Assembly: GCF_003732705.1 (NCBI RefSeq)
Contig: NZ_MOBR01000007.1
Location: forward strand, 124,001 to 188,000
Origin: Pseudomonas frederiksbergensis
GTDB lineage: Bacteria > Pseudomonadota > Gammaproteobacteria > Pseudomonadales > Pseudomonadaceae
Reading direction: 5' to 3'
Length of the DNA stretch: 64,000 bases
The stretch's first letter is position 1; each line of letters starts with the position of its first letter. The notes beneath the pieces were generated by a model that did no database searches, had not been told where the DNA came from, and worked only from the letters and a program-made list of their open reading frames with translations. The position numbers were made by a program, and so were the translations under genes. Positions 34,155 to 43,404 of this stretch are shown piece after piece.

Positions 34155-35696
34155 ATGAACATTGCCCTCCTGATCCTTCTCGCCAGCCTTAGCCTGAGCT
34201 CTAGTGCGTTGCCGCTGAGCCCCAGCGAAAGTGCGGGCAAGCGCCTGTACCGCGAAGGGTTGTCGGGCAGTGGTGAACCGGTGATGGCCCGGGTCGGCGC
34301 GGCAGACATTGTGCTGCCGGCCAGCAGCCTGCCGTGCGCCAATTGCCACGGCGCCGACGGCCAGGGTCGAGCGGAGGGCGGGGTGCGACCGCCGGACCTG
34401 AACTGGTCGCGGCTCAGCAGCCGCTATGGTCAGCAGCAGATCAACGGCCGCGATTACCCGGCCTACACCGAGGGCACGCTGGCCCGGGCGATTCAGGAAG
34501 GCCGCGACCCCGGCAACAATCAACTCGACCCGGCGATGCCGCGGTTCGTGCTGTCGATGAAGGATCAGCGGGACCTCAGCGCTTACCTCAAGCGCCTGGG
34601 CGAAGACCGCGATCCAGGCTTGAGCGCCGACAGCTTGCACCTGGGCACCTTGTTGCCGAGCCAGGGACCGTTGAGCGATGAAGGCGCAACGGTGGCGGCG
34701 GTGCTCCAGGGCAGCGTGGCGCGGATCAACGAGGCAGGCGGGATTCATGGCCGCACTTTGCGCCTGACGATTCTCGATCCCGGCCCGGACCGTGCCAGTG
34801 CCGAGCAAGCCCTGGATCGGTTGATCGACCAGGAGCAAGTCTTCGCCCTGATCGCACCGCTGGTTCCGGCGCTGGACACCGAACTGGCCGCACGCCTGGA
34901 ACGGGCCGGGGTGCCGCTGATCGGGCCGCTGTCGCTGCTCGGCCCGGCTCAGGCCAGCCGGCAGATTTTCGAACCGTTGCCAGGCTTGCGCGATCAATTG
35001 ATCGCCCTGGCCAACTACGCCACCGACAGCCTGCGGGTGCTGCCAGGGCCGACGCTGATTGCCTACCCGGATGACCCCGGCCAACGACTGGCGGCGCAGA
35101 ACCTCGGCCAATACTTGCATGATCACGCCTGGCAGGACGTGCGACTGCAAGCCTACGACTCGGCCCAGGACGAGTTGCCACTGGGCTCGCGTTCGGTGTT
35201 TTACCTGGGCAGCAGCGGCGGCTTCAGTCGCCTGGCCGAGCGCTTGCAGACGGCGGGGCAGGTGCCTTACCTGTTCGCCGCGTCGAATCAGGTGGCGGGG
35301 GATTTACTGCAAGTGCCCAGCGGGTTTTCCCGGCGGGTATTCCTTGCCTACCCGTTCGTGCCCAGCGACTGGACCCAGGCCGGGCGTATCGCCCTGACCG
35401 TGTTGCGTGAACATCAAGGCCTCGGCGGTGAACACGCGGTGCTGCAAGTGGGCGCGTTCAGTTCGATGCTGCTGTTCAGCGAAGGCATGAAGCAGGCCGG
35501 TCGCGATGCCAGCCGCGAAAAACTTATCAGCGCCCTCGAAGGCCTGCACGACTTCGACACCGGACTGACCCCGCTGATCAGCTTCGGCCCCGGGCGCCGA
35601 CTGGGCCTGAGCGGCGCGCATATCGTCACTGTGGACCTGACCGACCAACGCTTTTATCTGGTCGCGCCCTATAAACCCATTGCCGCTACTCCCTGA
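34155..35696 (+). CDS. Cytochrome c domain fused to a periplasmic amino-acid-binding-like domain
   Basis: 513 residues with a signal peptide. A single heme c site, C61-A-N-C64-H65 (SLPCANCHGADGQG), lies in a cytochrome domain up to about residue 150. A type 1 periplasmic binding fold of the branched-chain amino-acid kind follows (about 160-505, with GGIHGRTLRLTILDPG). No permease or ATPase genes are nearby, so the binding domain probably senses or scaffolds rather than transports. Start is nine bases after the SCO stop, the same operon. An electron-carrier role for the oxidase is inference. Confidence 0.85.
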   Translation: MNIALLILLASLSLSSSALPLSPSESAGKRLYREGLSGSGEPVMARVGAADIVLPASSLPCANCHGADGQGRAEGGVRPPDLNWSRLSSRYGQQQINGRDYPAYTEGTLARAIQEGRDPGNNQLDPAMPRFVLSMKDQRDLSAYLKRLGEDRDPGLSADSLHLGTLLPSQGPLSDEGATVAAVLQGSVARINEAGGIHGRTLRLTILDPGPDRASAEQALDRLIDQEQVFALIAPLVPALDTELAARLERAGVPLIGPLSLLGPAQASRQIFEPLPGLRDQLIALANYATDSLRVLPGPTLIAYPDDPGQRLAAQNLGQYLHDHAWQDVRLQAYDSAQDELPLGSRSVFYLGSSGGFSRLAERLQTAGQVPYLFAASNQVAGDLLQVPSGFSRRVFLAYPFVPSDWTQAGRIALTVLREHQGLGGEHAVLQVGAFSSMLLFSEGMKQAGRDASREKLISALEGLHDFDTGLTPLISFGPGRRLGLSGAHIVTVDLTDQRFYLVAPYKPIAATP

Positions 35697-35711
35697 CTGG
35701 AGGCTTCGATC

Positions 35712-36659
35712 ATGAAGACGCTACTGTTGCTGCTGATGCTTTGGGTTCCCATGGCCTTCAGTAATAACGAGCCGGCCGCGGCGCGGGTCAATGGCGCGCA
35801 GATTTCCGAGTTTCGCCTGGAGCGCTATTTCGCCGAATTCCTGGAGGACCAGGGCCGGGCGGTGGCCAGCATTCGCAATCCCAAGGCCTACAAGCAACTG
35901 CGTCAGGCCGCCCTCGATGCACTGATCGACAAAGAGTTGTTGTGGCAGGAAGCGCTCAAGCGCGGGGTGGTGATCAGCGATGTCACGGTGCAAAGCCAAG
36001 TGGCGCTGACCCGTCAGGCCATCGGTGGCGCCGAGGTGTTCGCCCGCAAGCTGCAAGACGCCGGTTTCGATGAGGCGGGTTTTGCCGAATACACCCGCCG
36101 CGAACTGGCCGCCCAAGAGGTATTCGCCGACCTCACCCGCGTCGCCGAGCCGGACGAAAAACAGGTCAAAGCCTTTTTTGAAGAGCACCGCGCCGAGCTG
36201 AGCAGCCCCGAGCAAATCCAGGCACGGCACATCCTGATCAAAGTGCCCCAAGGCGCCGATGCCGCCACAGTCGAAGCCGCGCGACTACGCTTAGATGAGT
36301 TACGGGTACAAATCGTCGGGGGCGCGGACTTTGCCAGCGTCGCCCGCAGCGGTTCCGAAGACGTTTCAGCCAGTGCTGGCGGGGACTTGGGCTATTTCAT
36401 GCGTGGGCGCATGATGCCTGAATTCGAAGCGGCGGCGTTCGCCCTGAAGCCGGGTCAGCTTAGTGAACCGGTGCGCACGCAGGTCGGCTGGCATTTGATT
36501 TATTTACAGAACCACCAGGAGGCGGCCGATGTCACAGAGGAGCAGGGGCTTCAAACAGTCAGGGCGTACCTTGCCCGACAGCAAAAGGCCCAGGCTCGTC
36601 GAGACGTTCTGGCGCGACTTCGATCCAGTAATCGAATCGAGCGGATTGACGATGATTGA
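35712..36659 (+). CDS. Periplasmic parvulin-type peptidyl-prolyl isomerase
   Basis: 315 residues with a signal peptide (MKTLLLLLMLWVPMAFS). A SurA-like N-terminal region (about 20-170) is followed by a PpiC rotamase domain (about 175-268, with ARHILIKVP and the signature GGDLGYFMRGRMMPEFEAAAF). It sits 15 bases behind the cytochrome/binding-protein gene and closes the mnxG-linked set. Likely a foldase for large exported proteins such as the 1927-residue oxidase, which is inference from position. Confidence 0.92.
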   Translation: MKTLLLLLMLWVPMAFSNNEPAAARVNGAQISEFRLERYFAEFLEDQGRAVASIRNPKAYKQLRQAALDALIDKELLWQEALKRGVVISDVTVQSQVALTRQAIGGAEVFARKLQDAGFDEAGFAEYTRRELAAQEVFADLTRVAEPDEKQVKAFFEEHRAELSSPEQIQARHILIKVPQGADAATVEAARLRLDELRVQIVGGADFASVARSGSEDVSASAGGDLGYFMRGRMMPEFEAAAFALKPGQLSEPVRTQVGWHLIYLQNHQEAADVTEEQGLQTVRAYLARQQKAQARRDVLARLRSSNRIERIDDD

Positions 36660-36667
36660 ACGTTCCC

Positions 36668-36723
36668 CCCCAATACTGGGGAAAAGCTTCAATGCCAATC
36701 CATGCGCTTCCCCGCCTTTGGGG
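36668..36723 (+). promoter_or_regulatory. Two enhancer-like palindromes upstream of the receiver/T2SS operon
   Basis: CCCCA-ATAC-TGGGG at 36668-36681 and CCCCG-CCTT-TGGGG at 36710-36723 match the CCCC-N6-GGGG pattern seen before mnxG. They are 42 bases apart, four helical turns, and 118 and 76 bases before the sigma54 promoter at 36799. Confidence 0.62.
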
Positions 36724-36798
36724 GGAGGGGATTCTGGACGACATGGCATTGTCTTCAAATTCAAGGACATGAAGAGATAAAAATACCGGCGCTCGGCC

Positions 36799-36814
36799 TG
36801 GCATGAAGTGTGCG
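36799..36814 (+). promoter_or_regulatory. Sigma54 (-24/-12) promoter of the receiver/T2SS/csgEFG operon
   Basis: TGGCATGAAGTGTGCG matches TGGCAYG-N4-NTGC with correct spacing; the first T of the -12 TTGC is G. The predicted start near 36825 lies 55 bases before the TTG start codon at 36880. The first seven bases are identical to those of the mnxG promoter. Confidence 0.65.
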
Positions 36815-36879
36815 TTAGCCCTTGTAAGGCACACTCCACCAGGCTCGGTACTCGGACCTGCGGTTTCAAGGAGTCGACC

Positions 36880-37410
36880 TTGTTAAACAAAATATTGGTT
36901 GTCGAAGACGAACAGCTGCTTGCCGAAAACCTCAAGGATTACCTTCAGGCGCAAGAGCTGGAAGTCCGGATTGCTCACGACGGTGCCATGGCAATCGGCG
37001 AAGCCGAACGTTTTGCACCTGATGTGATGGTGTTCGATTACCGCTTGCCGGATATGGAAGGCTTTGAGGTGCTCGATGCCGTCCGCCAGAACAGGAAGTG
37101 TCATTTTGTGCTGATCACCGGGCACCCAACCGCTGAAGTCTGTGAGCGGGCCCGACAGTTAGGTGTCAGCCATATCCTGTTCAAACCGTTTCCGTTGGCG
37201 GAATTGGCCCGTGCAGTCTGCGACCTTCTGGGGATGGAGCGCGAAGCCAAAGCAGGCGTGAGCACCTCCGAAGGTTTTGTCGAACGACGCCAAAGCAGGA
37301 CCGAGAGTTTCCCGCTGCAGTTGTACGACGGTAGTTGGGTGCTGGCGGATCGCCGACGAACATCGGCCTCGCTGGCACCGGACGACGAACAATTGCTCAC
37401 CGGGGAGTAG
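36880..37410 (+). CDS. Stand-alone response-regulator receiver protein
   Basis: 176 residues. A receiver domain (about 1-120) has acidic pocket E9-D10, phospho-acceptor D53 (VMVFDYRLPD) and the Lys in LFKPFP; a 55-residue tail has no recognised output domain. TTG 36880 is chosen because AAGGAG at 36868-36873 precedes it and the protein then starts LLNKILVVEDEQ. Its receiver resembles that of the MnxR-like regulator (both read VEDxxLLAEN..YL). First gene after the sigma54 promoter and followed by gspE. Could be a phosphate sink or a protein-interaction switch for the secretion machine; no proof. Confidence 0.82.
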   Translation: MLNKILVVEDEQLLAENLKDYLQAQELEVRIAHDGAMAIGEAERFAPDVMVFDYRLPDMEGFEVLDAVRQNRKCHFVLITGHPTAEVCERARQLGVSHILFKPFPLAELARAVCDLLGMEREAKAGVSTSEGFVERRQSRTESFPLQLYDGSWVLADRRRTSASLAPDDEQLLTGE

Positions 37411-37494
37411 TGGCGCGACACGACGTTCCGGCTCCCGCCGCAATGGCCTGCCGCGCCGACAGGGCTTTAAGCCCCCGGCGTTGGAGAGCAAGCC

Positions 37495-39201
37495 ATGGAA
37501 CGTCTATCACTTGCCGTCGAACCGGCACCGTTGGAGTCTGTACCGTCACGCTTTTCCAGTGAGCAATTGGCCCAGGCACGAATCCGGGCCGCCAGTTCCG
37601 GCGAACGGGTACTGGACGCCCTCGGGGTGTTGTGCGAACTGGCCCCCATGCCGTTTATCCAGTGCCTCGGCGCCACCCTGCATTACCCGGTGCTCGACAC
37701 CGACACGCTGTTCCAGGCTACCCCGGTATTCGACCGGGTCACCTTGGCCCAATGCATCAAGCGCGAATTCATCCTGCTGCGTCATGCCGACGAAGTCATC
37801 GGTGTGTTCGCCGACCCGTTCGATACGTCGCGCCTGGCCTGGATCGACGATTGCCTGCACGGCGCGCCGCTCTATCTGGTGCACGCCGACGACCTGAAAG
37901 CCTACCTGGCGCGCCATGAAGAAAGCTTCCATGCCGTGGAGTCGCTCAACGCCCAGGCCGATGCCGGCGTCGAAATCGACAACCTGCAAAGCCTGTCCCT
38001 GACCAGCATCAGCGAAGACGCCAGCGTGGTGGTCAAACTGGTCAACTCGACCCTCTACGACGCGCTGAAAATGCACGCCAGCGACATCCACTTGGGCACC
38101 ACCGGCAGCGGCCTGGTGATCAAGTACCGCATCGACGGCGTGCTGAATAACATCAGCAAGATCCAGGGCAACGAGTTCGCCGAACAGGTGATTTCCCGGG
38201 TCAAAGTCATGGCCGAACTGGACATCGGCGAAAAACGCGTGCCTCAGGACGGGCGCTTCAAAATCGGCATCAGCGGTCGGCAGATCGACTTTCGGGTGTC
38301 GATCATGCCGAGCATTTTTGGCGAAGACGCGGTGCTGCGGGTACTGGACAAACAGGACCTGGCGGACAAAGTCAGCGGTGTGCAATTGCAGGCCCTGGGC
38401 TTTGAAGAAGAAACCCTCAAGCAACTGCGCCGCCTCGCCGCCGAACCCTACGGCATGGTGTTGGTGACCGGTCCCACCGGCAGCGGCAAGACCACCACCC
38501 TCTACGCGATGATCACCGAGATCAACCACGGCGTGGACAAGATCATCACCATTGAAGACCCGGTGGAATATCAACTGCCGGGCGTGCTGCAAATTCCTGT
38601 GAATGAAAAGAAAGGCCTGACCTTCGCCCGTGGCTTGCGCTCGATCCTGCGCCATGACCCGGACAAGATCATGGTCGGTGAAATCCGCGACCCCGACACT
38701 GCGCAAATCGCCGTGCAGTCGGCACTCACCGGGCATTTGGTGTTCACCACCATCCACGCCAACAACGTCTTCGATGTGATCGGCCGCTTTACGCAGATGG
38801 AAATCGACCCTTACAGCCTGGTCTCGGCGCTCAACGCGGTGTTGGCCCAGCGGCTGATCCGTCTGGTGTGCGCCAGTTGCAGCGCACCGCACCAGCCGAC
38901 CGAGGAAGAACTGCAAGCCTCCGGCCTCGATCCGCAACACGTCGGCCACTACCACTTCGTGCACGGCAAGGGCTGCGGCCATTGCCGGGGCACCGGTTAT
39001 CGCGGGCGTACGGCGATTGCCGAGCTGCTGCACCTGGACGACGAGCTGCGGCAAATGATCGTCGAGCGCCAACCCATTTCGAAAATCAAGGCCCACGCCT
39101 GCAAACGTGGCTTGCGCCTGTTGCGCGAATCGGCACTGGACCTGGTGCAAGCGGGGCGGACTACGCTCGAGGAGATCAATCGTGTCACTTTTGTCTCGTG
39201 A
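37495..39201 (+). CDS. gspE: Type II secretion / pilus assembly ATPase GspE
   Basis: 568 residues. N-terminal MshEN-like domain (about 15-150) precedes the ATPase core. Walker A is GPTGSGKTT with K332, the Asp box is ITIEDPVEYQ, Walker B is DKIMVGEIRDPDTA, and the His box TGHLVFTTIHAN follows. A zinc tetracysteine is present (CASC, then CGHC). It powers pseudopilus assembly from the cytoplasmic face. GGAGAG precedes the ATG, and a GGGCTTTAAGCCC hairpin lies just upstream. The next start overlaps its 3' end. GspF for this ATPase is at 22.1 kb. Confidence 0.95.
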   Translation: MERLSLAVEPAPLESVPSRFSSEQLAQARIRAASSGERVLDALGVLCELAPMPFIQCLGATLHYPVLDTDTLFQATPVFDRVTLAQCIKREFILLRHADEVIGVFADPFDTSRLAWIDDCLHGAPLYLVHADDLKAYLARHEESFHAVESLNAQADAGVEIDNLQSLSLTSISEDASVVVKLVNSTLYDALKMHASDIHLGTTGSGLVIKYRIDGVLNNISKIQGNEFAEQVISRVKVMAELDIGEKRVPQDGRFKIGISGRQIDFRVSIMPSIFGEDAVLRVLDKQDLADKVSGVQLQALGFEEETLKQLRRLAAEPYGMVLVTGPTGSGKTTTLYAMITEINHGVDKIITIEDPVEYQLPGVLQIPVNEKKGLTFARGLRSILRHDPDKIMVGEIRDPDTAQIAVQSALTGHLVFTTIHANNVFDVIGRFTQMEIDPYSLVSALNAVLAQRLIRLVCASCSAPHQPTEEELQASGLDPQHVGHYHFVHGKGCGHCRGTGYRGRTAIAELLHLDDELRQMIVERQPISKIKAHACKRGLRLLRESALDLVQAGRTTLEEINRVTFVS

Positions 39202-39985
39202 TCGTTATGTGGCCGTGCTCGGCGCCAGTGGCGTCGGCCTCGGCCAGCGCCAGGGCAGCGAAACCCGTTGGCTGGGCAGCGTCGGTTTTATCGACGAAGG
39301 CTTCCACGCCTGGGCCGTTGCCCTGGAAACCCTCGACCGTTTGCTCGGCGAACATGCTCGCGCCGGTGCTGAATTGAGCGTGGTCATCTCCGGGCACTTC
39401 AGCCGCTTTTGCCTGGTGCCCTGGAGCGACCAGATCAGCAGCCCCGATGAATTGCTCGGCTTCGCCCAGCTGTGTTTCGAAGACCTCTACGGCGTACCGA
39501 GCCAACCCTGGCGCCTGGTGCTGTCGGCGGAGCCGGCGGGCTACGACCGGATCGCTTCGGCTTTGCCCCAGGATTTGCTGGAACGCTTGCGCAGCCTGGT
39601 CAGCGGTCGCGGTTTGCGCTTGCGTTCGGTGCAGCCGTACCTGATGGCGGCGTTCAACCACTTCGATAAAAGCTTCGACGCCGGGGACTTCCTGTTTGTG
39701 GTCGCCGAACCGGTGCGCAGCGTGTTGCTGCTGGCCCGGGAAGGGCGCTGGACTTCGGTGCGTTCGGTGGGCAGCAGCGACAGCGATGCGGCACTGACCG
39801 CGTTGATTGGTCGCGAAGGCCAATTGCAGGCGTCCACCAGCGAACGGCCGTTGAACGTCTACCTGCATGCACCGGCGCGGATCGACTCGCAGCCCGATGT
39901 TCCCGGTGTGCATCTGAGAACCCTTGAAGAGGACCGGACCAGCGTACGGGATTGCCTGTACGTGATGTCCCGGGCGGTGGCCTGA
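39182..39985 (+). CDS. PilM/GspL-like actin-fold assembly protein
   Basis: 267 residues, GTG start at 39182 with GAGGAG seven bases upstream, overlapping the gspE end by 20 bases. No membrane segment. The order that follows (PilN-like, PilO-like, PilP/GspC-like, secretin) and an actin-like pattern (YVAVLGASGVGLGQ, then FLFVVAEPVRSVLLLAREG) point to a PilM/MshI or cytoplasmic GspL-type protein that links the ATPase to the inner-membrane platform. Sequence similarity is weak by eye, so the call rests on gene order. Confidence 0.68.
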   Translation: MSLLSRDRYVAVLGASGVGLGQRQGSETRWLGSVGFIDEGFHAWAVALETLDRLLGEHARAGAELSVVISGHFSRFCLVPWSDQISSPDELLGFAQLCFEDLYGVPSQPWRLVLSAEPAGYDRIASALPQDLLERLRSLVSGRGLRLRSVQPYLMAAFNHFDKSFDAGDFLFVVAEPVRSVLLLAREGRWTSVRSVGSSDSDAALTALIGREGQLQASTSERPLNVYLHAPARIDSQPDVPGVHLRTLEEDRTSVRDCLYVMSRAVA

Positions 39986-39986
39986 C

Positions 39987-40532
39987 ATGCGCGCCTTGAC
40001 GCTCGACTTCCAGCCACGCCGCCGCTCCGGTCCTTTGGGCTGGAGTCTGTTGACCGTTGGCGTGGCACTGACCCTGGCGTGCTTTTTCGCCCAGCAGCAC
40101 CTCGACCAGCAATCCTCGCAACAGCAGGGCCACTTGCAACACGCCCAGCGCGAACTCACCGGCGACACGGGCGGCAAGGTCGGCCTGACCCCGGCCGAAA
40201 CCCGCGAACAAGCGCAAAACCTCGCCGAAATGCGCAAGGTGTCCCAGCAACTGCGTCGGCCCTGGGAACGTTTGTTCGCCATGCTCGAAGCCATGCCTCG
40301 GGATGATATTGCCTTGCTGACCCTGACCCCGGACGCCCGCAAAGGTCAGGTGCGGATCAGCGCCGAAGCGCGGGACCTGGAAGCGATGCTCGAATTTCAC
40401 CAACGTCTGGAAGCCAGCGACGAGCTGTCGGACGTGTCACTGCTCAGCCACGAAATCGTCGCCAACGTGCCGGAACACCCGGTGCAATTCAACCTGTCGG
40501 CGACGTGGGAGATTGGCGATGCGAATCCCTAG
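39987..40532 (+). CDS. PilN-like inner-membrane assembly protein
   Basis: 181 residues, bitopic: short cytoplasmic N-terminus (MRALTLDFQPRRR, like the PilN DFLP-type start), one membrane helix (about 19-35), a coiled-coil stretch (about 38-85) and a ferredoxin-like periplasmic domain. Starts one base after the previous stop. Partners the PilM-like and PilO-like proteins in the inner-membrane platform of type IV pilus or T2SS machines. Confidence 0.75.
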   Translation: MRALTLDFQPRRRSGPLGWSLLTVGVALTLACFFAQQHLDQQSSQQQGHLQHAQRELTGDTGGKVGLTPAETREQAQNLAEMRKVSQQLRRPWERLFAMLEAMPRDDIALLTLTPDARKGQVRISAEARDLEAMLEFHQRLEASDELSDVSLLSHEIVANVPEHPVQFNLSATWEIGDANP

Positions 40533-41067
40533 ACTGATCGTGCACGAATACCTGCAAGGCCTCGGTCTTCCGGGCCTGGCCGGGATGGCGATGGTATCGG
40601 TAGCACTGATGTATGCCCTGGCCGGACTGGTGCCGGACTGGCAGTCGCTGCAAACCCTCAGCCAGCAAACCCGCGAAGCCGGCGAGTACCTGGCCAAGGT
40701 GGAAGACGGCAGCGTCGCGCCACCGGTGGTGCCGCAACGCCAGCTCGACGACTTTCGCAGCAAGTTGCCGTCCCAGCCTCAAGCCACGGTGGCCATCGAC
40801 AAGATCTACGCCTTGGCTGCGCTGGAGCACATCACGTTGGCCCGGGGCGAATACTCCCTAGGCATCGACCCCAAGACCCATCTGGCCCGTTACCAAATCC
40901 TGCTGCCGGTGCGTGGCAGCTATCCGCAACTGCGGCGCTTCCTCCATGCCTTGCTCGGCCAGTTGCCGGCGGTGGTGGTAGAGGACGTGGAGTTCCAGCG
41001 CAAGAAGATCGCCGACACCGACCTGACCGGGCGGATCCGCATGACCCTTTACCTGTCGAGGTCGTGA
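40519..41067 (+). CDS. PilO/GspM-like inner-membrane assembly protein
   Basis: 182 residues with one N-terminal membrane helix (about 19-38), a coiled-coil linker and a periplasmic ferredoxin-like domain (about 85-180, with RYQILLPVRGSYPQLRRFLHALLGQ, typical of PilO/GspM). ATG 40519 overlaps the preceding gene by 14 bases. Forms heterodimers with PilN-like proteins in related machines. Confidence 0.78.
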   Translation: MRIPRLIVHEYLQGLGLPGLAGMAMVSVALMYALAGLVPDWQSLQTLSQQTREAGEYLAKVEDGSVAPPVVPQRQLDDFRSKLPSQPQATVAIDKIYALAALEHITLARGEYSLGIDPKTHLARYQILLPVRGSYPQLRRFLHALLGQLPAVVVEDVEFQRKKIADTDLTGRIRMTLYLSRS

Positions 41068-41573
41068 TGAATACCAAACGCGTAGTGGGTTGGGTGGCGT
41101 TCTTCGGCGTGGCAGCGGCGCTGGCCTGGTTGCCCGATTACTTGAAACAACCGGAAGACGGCGAGATCAGCGTCGCGTCCGTGGCCACGCCGGCCAAAGG
41201 TAAAACACCGGTCGCCACCGCCAGCCTCAAAGCGGCGCCGATCAAGGACTTGAGCCCGTCCGGCGACCTGTTCGCCACCCGCAGTTGGAAGACCGAACCG
41301 ACCCTGGCCAGCGTCAACGAACAAACCGTCAACCTGACCCCGGTGGTGCAAACCCCAAGCGCCCCCGCAATGCCTTTCCAGTTTGTCGGCAGGCTGCATA
41401 ACCAATCCGACCTGCAAGTGTTTTTGCAGAACGGCGAAAAAATATACGTCGTACGCAAAGGGGATGTGATCGACGACACCTGGCGGATCGAGGGCATTTC
41501 CGATGTGGAATTGAGCCTGGTCTACCTGCCTCTGCATTTGTCCCAGACCTTGTCTGTGGGGAGCACGCAATGA
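41067..41573 (+). CDS. GspC/PilP-like periplasmic connector
   Basis: 168 residues: one N-terminal membrane helix (VVGWVAFFGVAAALAWLP), a flexible Ala/Pro/Thr linker, and a small beta domain (about 110-165, FQFVGRLHNQSDLQVFLQNGEKIYVVRKGDVI) like the GspC HR region or PilP. Such proteins bridge the inner platform to the secretin. The ATG overlaps the previous stop by one base and its end overlaps gspD by ATGA. Confidence 0.78.
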   Translation: MNTKRVVGWVAFFGVAAALAWLPDYLKQPEDGEISVASVATPAKGKTPVATASLKAAPIKDLSPSGDLFATRSWKTEPTLASVNEQTVNLTPVVQTPSAPAMPFQFVGRLHNQSDLQVFLQNGEKIYVVRKGDVIDDTWRIEGISDVELSLVYLPLHLSQTLSVGSTQ

Positions 41574-43402
41574 ACAGATCCCGTTTGCTGATGAGCCTGT
41601 GCCTGAGCACAGTGCTGGCCGCGTGCAGTTCGGCGCAAGTCGCCAACCAAGAAGCGTCCGACCTGATCGAACAAGGGCAGTACGAGGCCGGGTTGGCGCG
41701 AATCCAGGAAGGCCTGCGGGAGAACCCTCGGGACACCCAATTGCACTTGCTGCTCAACATCGGGCGGGCCAAAGCGGTGACCTCATTGCTGACCGCCGGT
41801 GACGCCGACCGAGCACGTCGGGACGTTCCAGCGGCACGCCTGGCCTACGGCCGGGTGCTGATCATCGAACCGAGCAACCGCCGCGCGCAGGATTCCCTGA
41901 AGCAACTCGACTACCTGCGCAGCCAGGACGACAAACTCGAACTGGCCCGGGGCGACCTGCGCCGTGGCGACATCTACGGCGCTGACCGTCAGGTCAAACA
42001 GATGCTCGAACTCGACCCGAAAAATGAAGGCGCCCTGGAACTGCAAGGCAGTATCCGCCTGGTCCAGAGCCGCAACGTGGTGCCGTATCCGCAGCTGCGC
42101 ACGCGTCTGGATCGGCCGGTGACCCTGGAGTTTCGCGACGCCAACCTGAAAACCATTTTCGAAGTGCTGTCCCAGGTCGCCGGGCTGAATTTCATCTTCG
42201 ACAAGGACCTGCGCCCGGACATGAAAGCCACGATCTTCGTGCGTGACGTGCGCATCGAAGACGCCGTGGAGCTGCTGCTGCAACAGAACCAGTTGCACCA
42301 GAAAATCGTCAACGAAAACACCGTTCTGATCTACCCGGACTCGCCGCAGAAGGTCAAGGATTACCAGGAGCTGGTGATGCGCACCTTCTACCTGACCAGC
42401 GTCGATGCCAACACCGCGCTGAACATGATCAAAACCATGCTCAAGACCCGCGACGTGTTCGTCGATGAGCGCCTCAACACCTTGACCATGCGCGACACCG
42501 AAGACGCGGTGCGCATGGCCGAGAAGTTGCTGCAATCGCAAGATCAGTCCGACCCCGAAGTGGTGCTGGAAGTGGAAGTGATGGAAGTCGCCACCCAGCG
42601 GATTCTCGACCTGGGCCTGCAATGGCCGAGCACTTTCGGCGTGGTCAACGGCGACGGTTCGGCGGTGACGATCCTTGATCAACTCAAAGGCATCAACTCC
42701 AGCCGGATCTCCATTGCGCCGTCGCCCCAAGCCAAGATCAACGCCCAGGACAACGACATCAACACCCTGGCCAGTCCGGTGATCCGCGTCAGCAACCGCG
42801 AACAGGCGCGCATCCACATCGGTCAGCGTGTGCCGATCATCAGCGCCACGTCGGTGCCGTCCACCCAAGGTCCGGTGATTACTGAAAGCGTCACTTACCT
42901 CGATGTCGGTTTGAAACTGGAAGTGCAGCCGATCGTGCACTTGAACAACGAAGTGGCGATCAAGATTGCCCTGGAAGTGAGTAACGCCACGCCGCTGGAA
43001 CCGACCCGTCAGGGCACGATTCCGGTTCAGGTCGACACCCGTAATGCGCAGACCACGTTGCGCCTGCACGACGGCGAAACCCAGATCCTGGCGGGTCTGG
43101 TGCGTAACGACCATGGCGCCACCGGCAACAAGATTCCGGGCCTTGGCGACATCCCTGGATTGGGCCGCTTGTTCGGCAGCAACAAGGACACCGTCGGCAA
43201 GACCGAACTGGTGTTGTCGATCACTCCACGGATCGTGCGCAACCTGCCGTACCAGAGCCCGTCGGACATGGAATTCCAGACGGGCACCGAAACCAGCATG
43301 CACATCCAGGCGCCTGACCGTGGCATGGAATCGGCGATTCGTACCGACGTCATGACCACACCGGTTGCGTCGTCCGCCCACGTTGTCGTCGAGAAGCCTT
43401 GA
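41570..43402 (+). CDS. gspD: Outer-membrane secretin GspD, lipoprotein form
   Basis: 610 residues. Lipobox LAAC gives a lipidated C19, so this secretin may reach the outer membrane without a pilotin. A TPR-like N-terminal region (about 25-160) precedes the STN/N0 domain (VTLEFRDANLKTIFEVLSQVAG), N domains and the secretin core (EVMEVATQRILDLGLQWP, then the C-terminal VPGLGD-like GLGDIPGLGRLFGS). It is the gated exit pore. The TPR-plus-STN layout resembles MshL/PilQ-like secretins of pilus-type systems. Confidence 0.93.
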   Translation: MNRSRLLMSLCLSTVLAACSSAQVANQEASDLIEQGQYEAGLARIQEGLRENPRDTQLHLLLNIGRAKAVTSLLTAGDADRARRDVPAARLAYGRVLIIEPSNRRAQDSLKQLDYLRSQDDKLELARGDLRRGDIYGADRQVKQMLELDPKNEGALELQGSIRLVQSRNVVPYPQLRTRLDRPVTLEFRDANLKTIFEVLSQVAGLNFIFDKDLRPDMKATIFVRDVRIEDAVELLLQQNQLHQKIVNENTVLIYPDSPQKVKDYQELVMRTFYLTSVDANTALNMIKTMLKTRDVFVDERLNTLTMRDTEDAVRMAEKLLQSQDQSDPEVVLEVEVMEVATQRILDLGLQWPSTFGVVNGDGSAVTILDQLKGINSSRISIAPSPQAKINAQDNDINTLASPVIRVSNREQARIHIGQRVPIISATSVPSTQGPVITESVTYLDVGLKLEVQPIVHLNNEVAIKIALEVSNATPLEPTRQGTIPVQVDTRNAQTTLRLHDGETQILAGLVRNDHGATGNKIPGLGDIPGLGRLFGSNKDTVGKTELVLSITPRIVRNLPYQSPSDMEFQTGTETSMHIQAPDRGMESAIRTDVMTTPVASSAHVVVEKP

Positions 43403-43404
43403 TC

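Noticed and set aside
39182..41573. Possibility that this is a type IV pilus operon rather than a secretion system
   Set aside because: PilMNOP-like order fits both, but only GspG-type pseudopilins are present, with no PilA, PilT or PilC-type set; I keep 'type II secretion-like' and mark the platform genes as uncertain.
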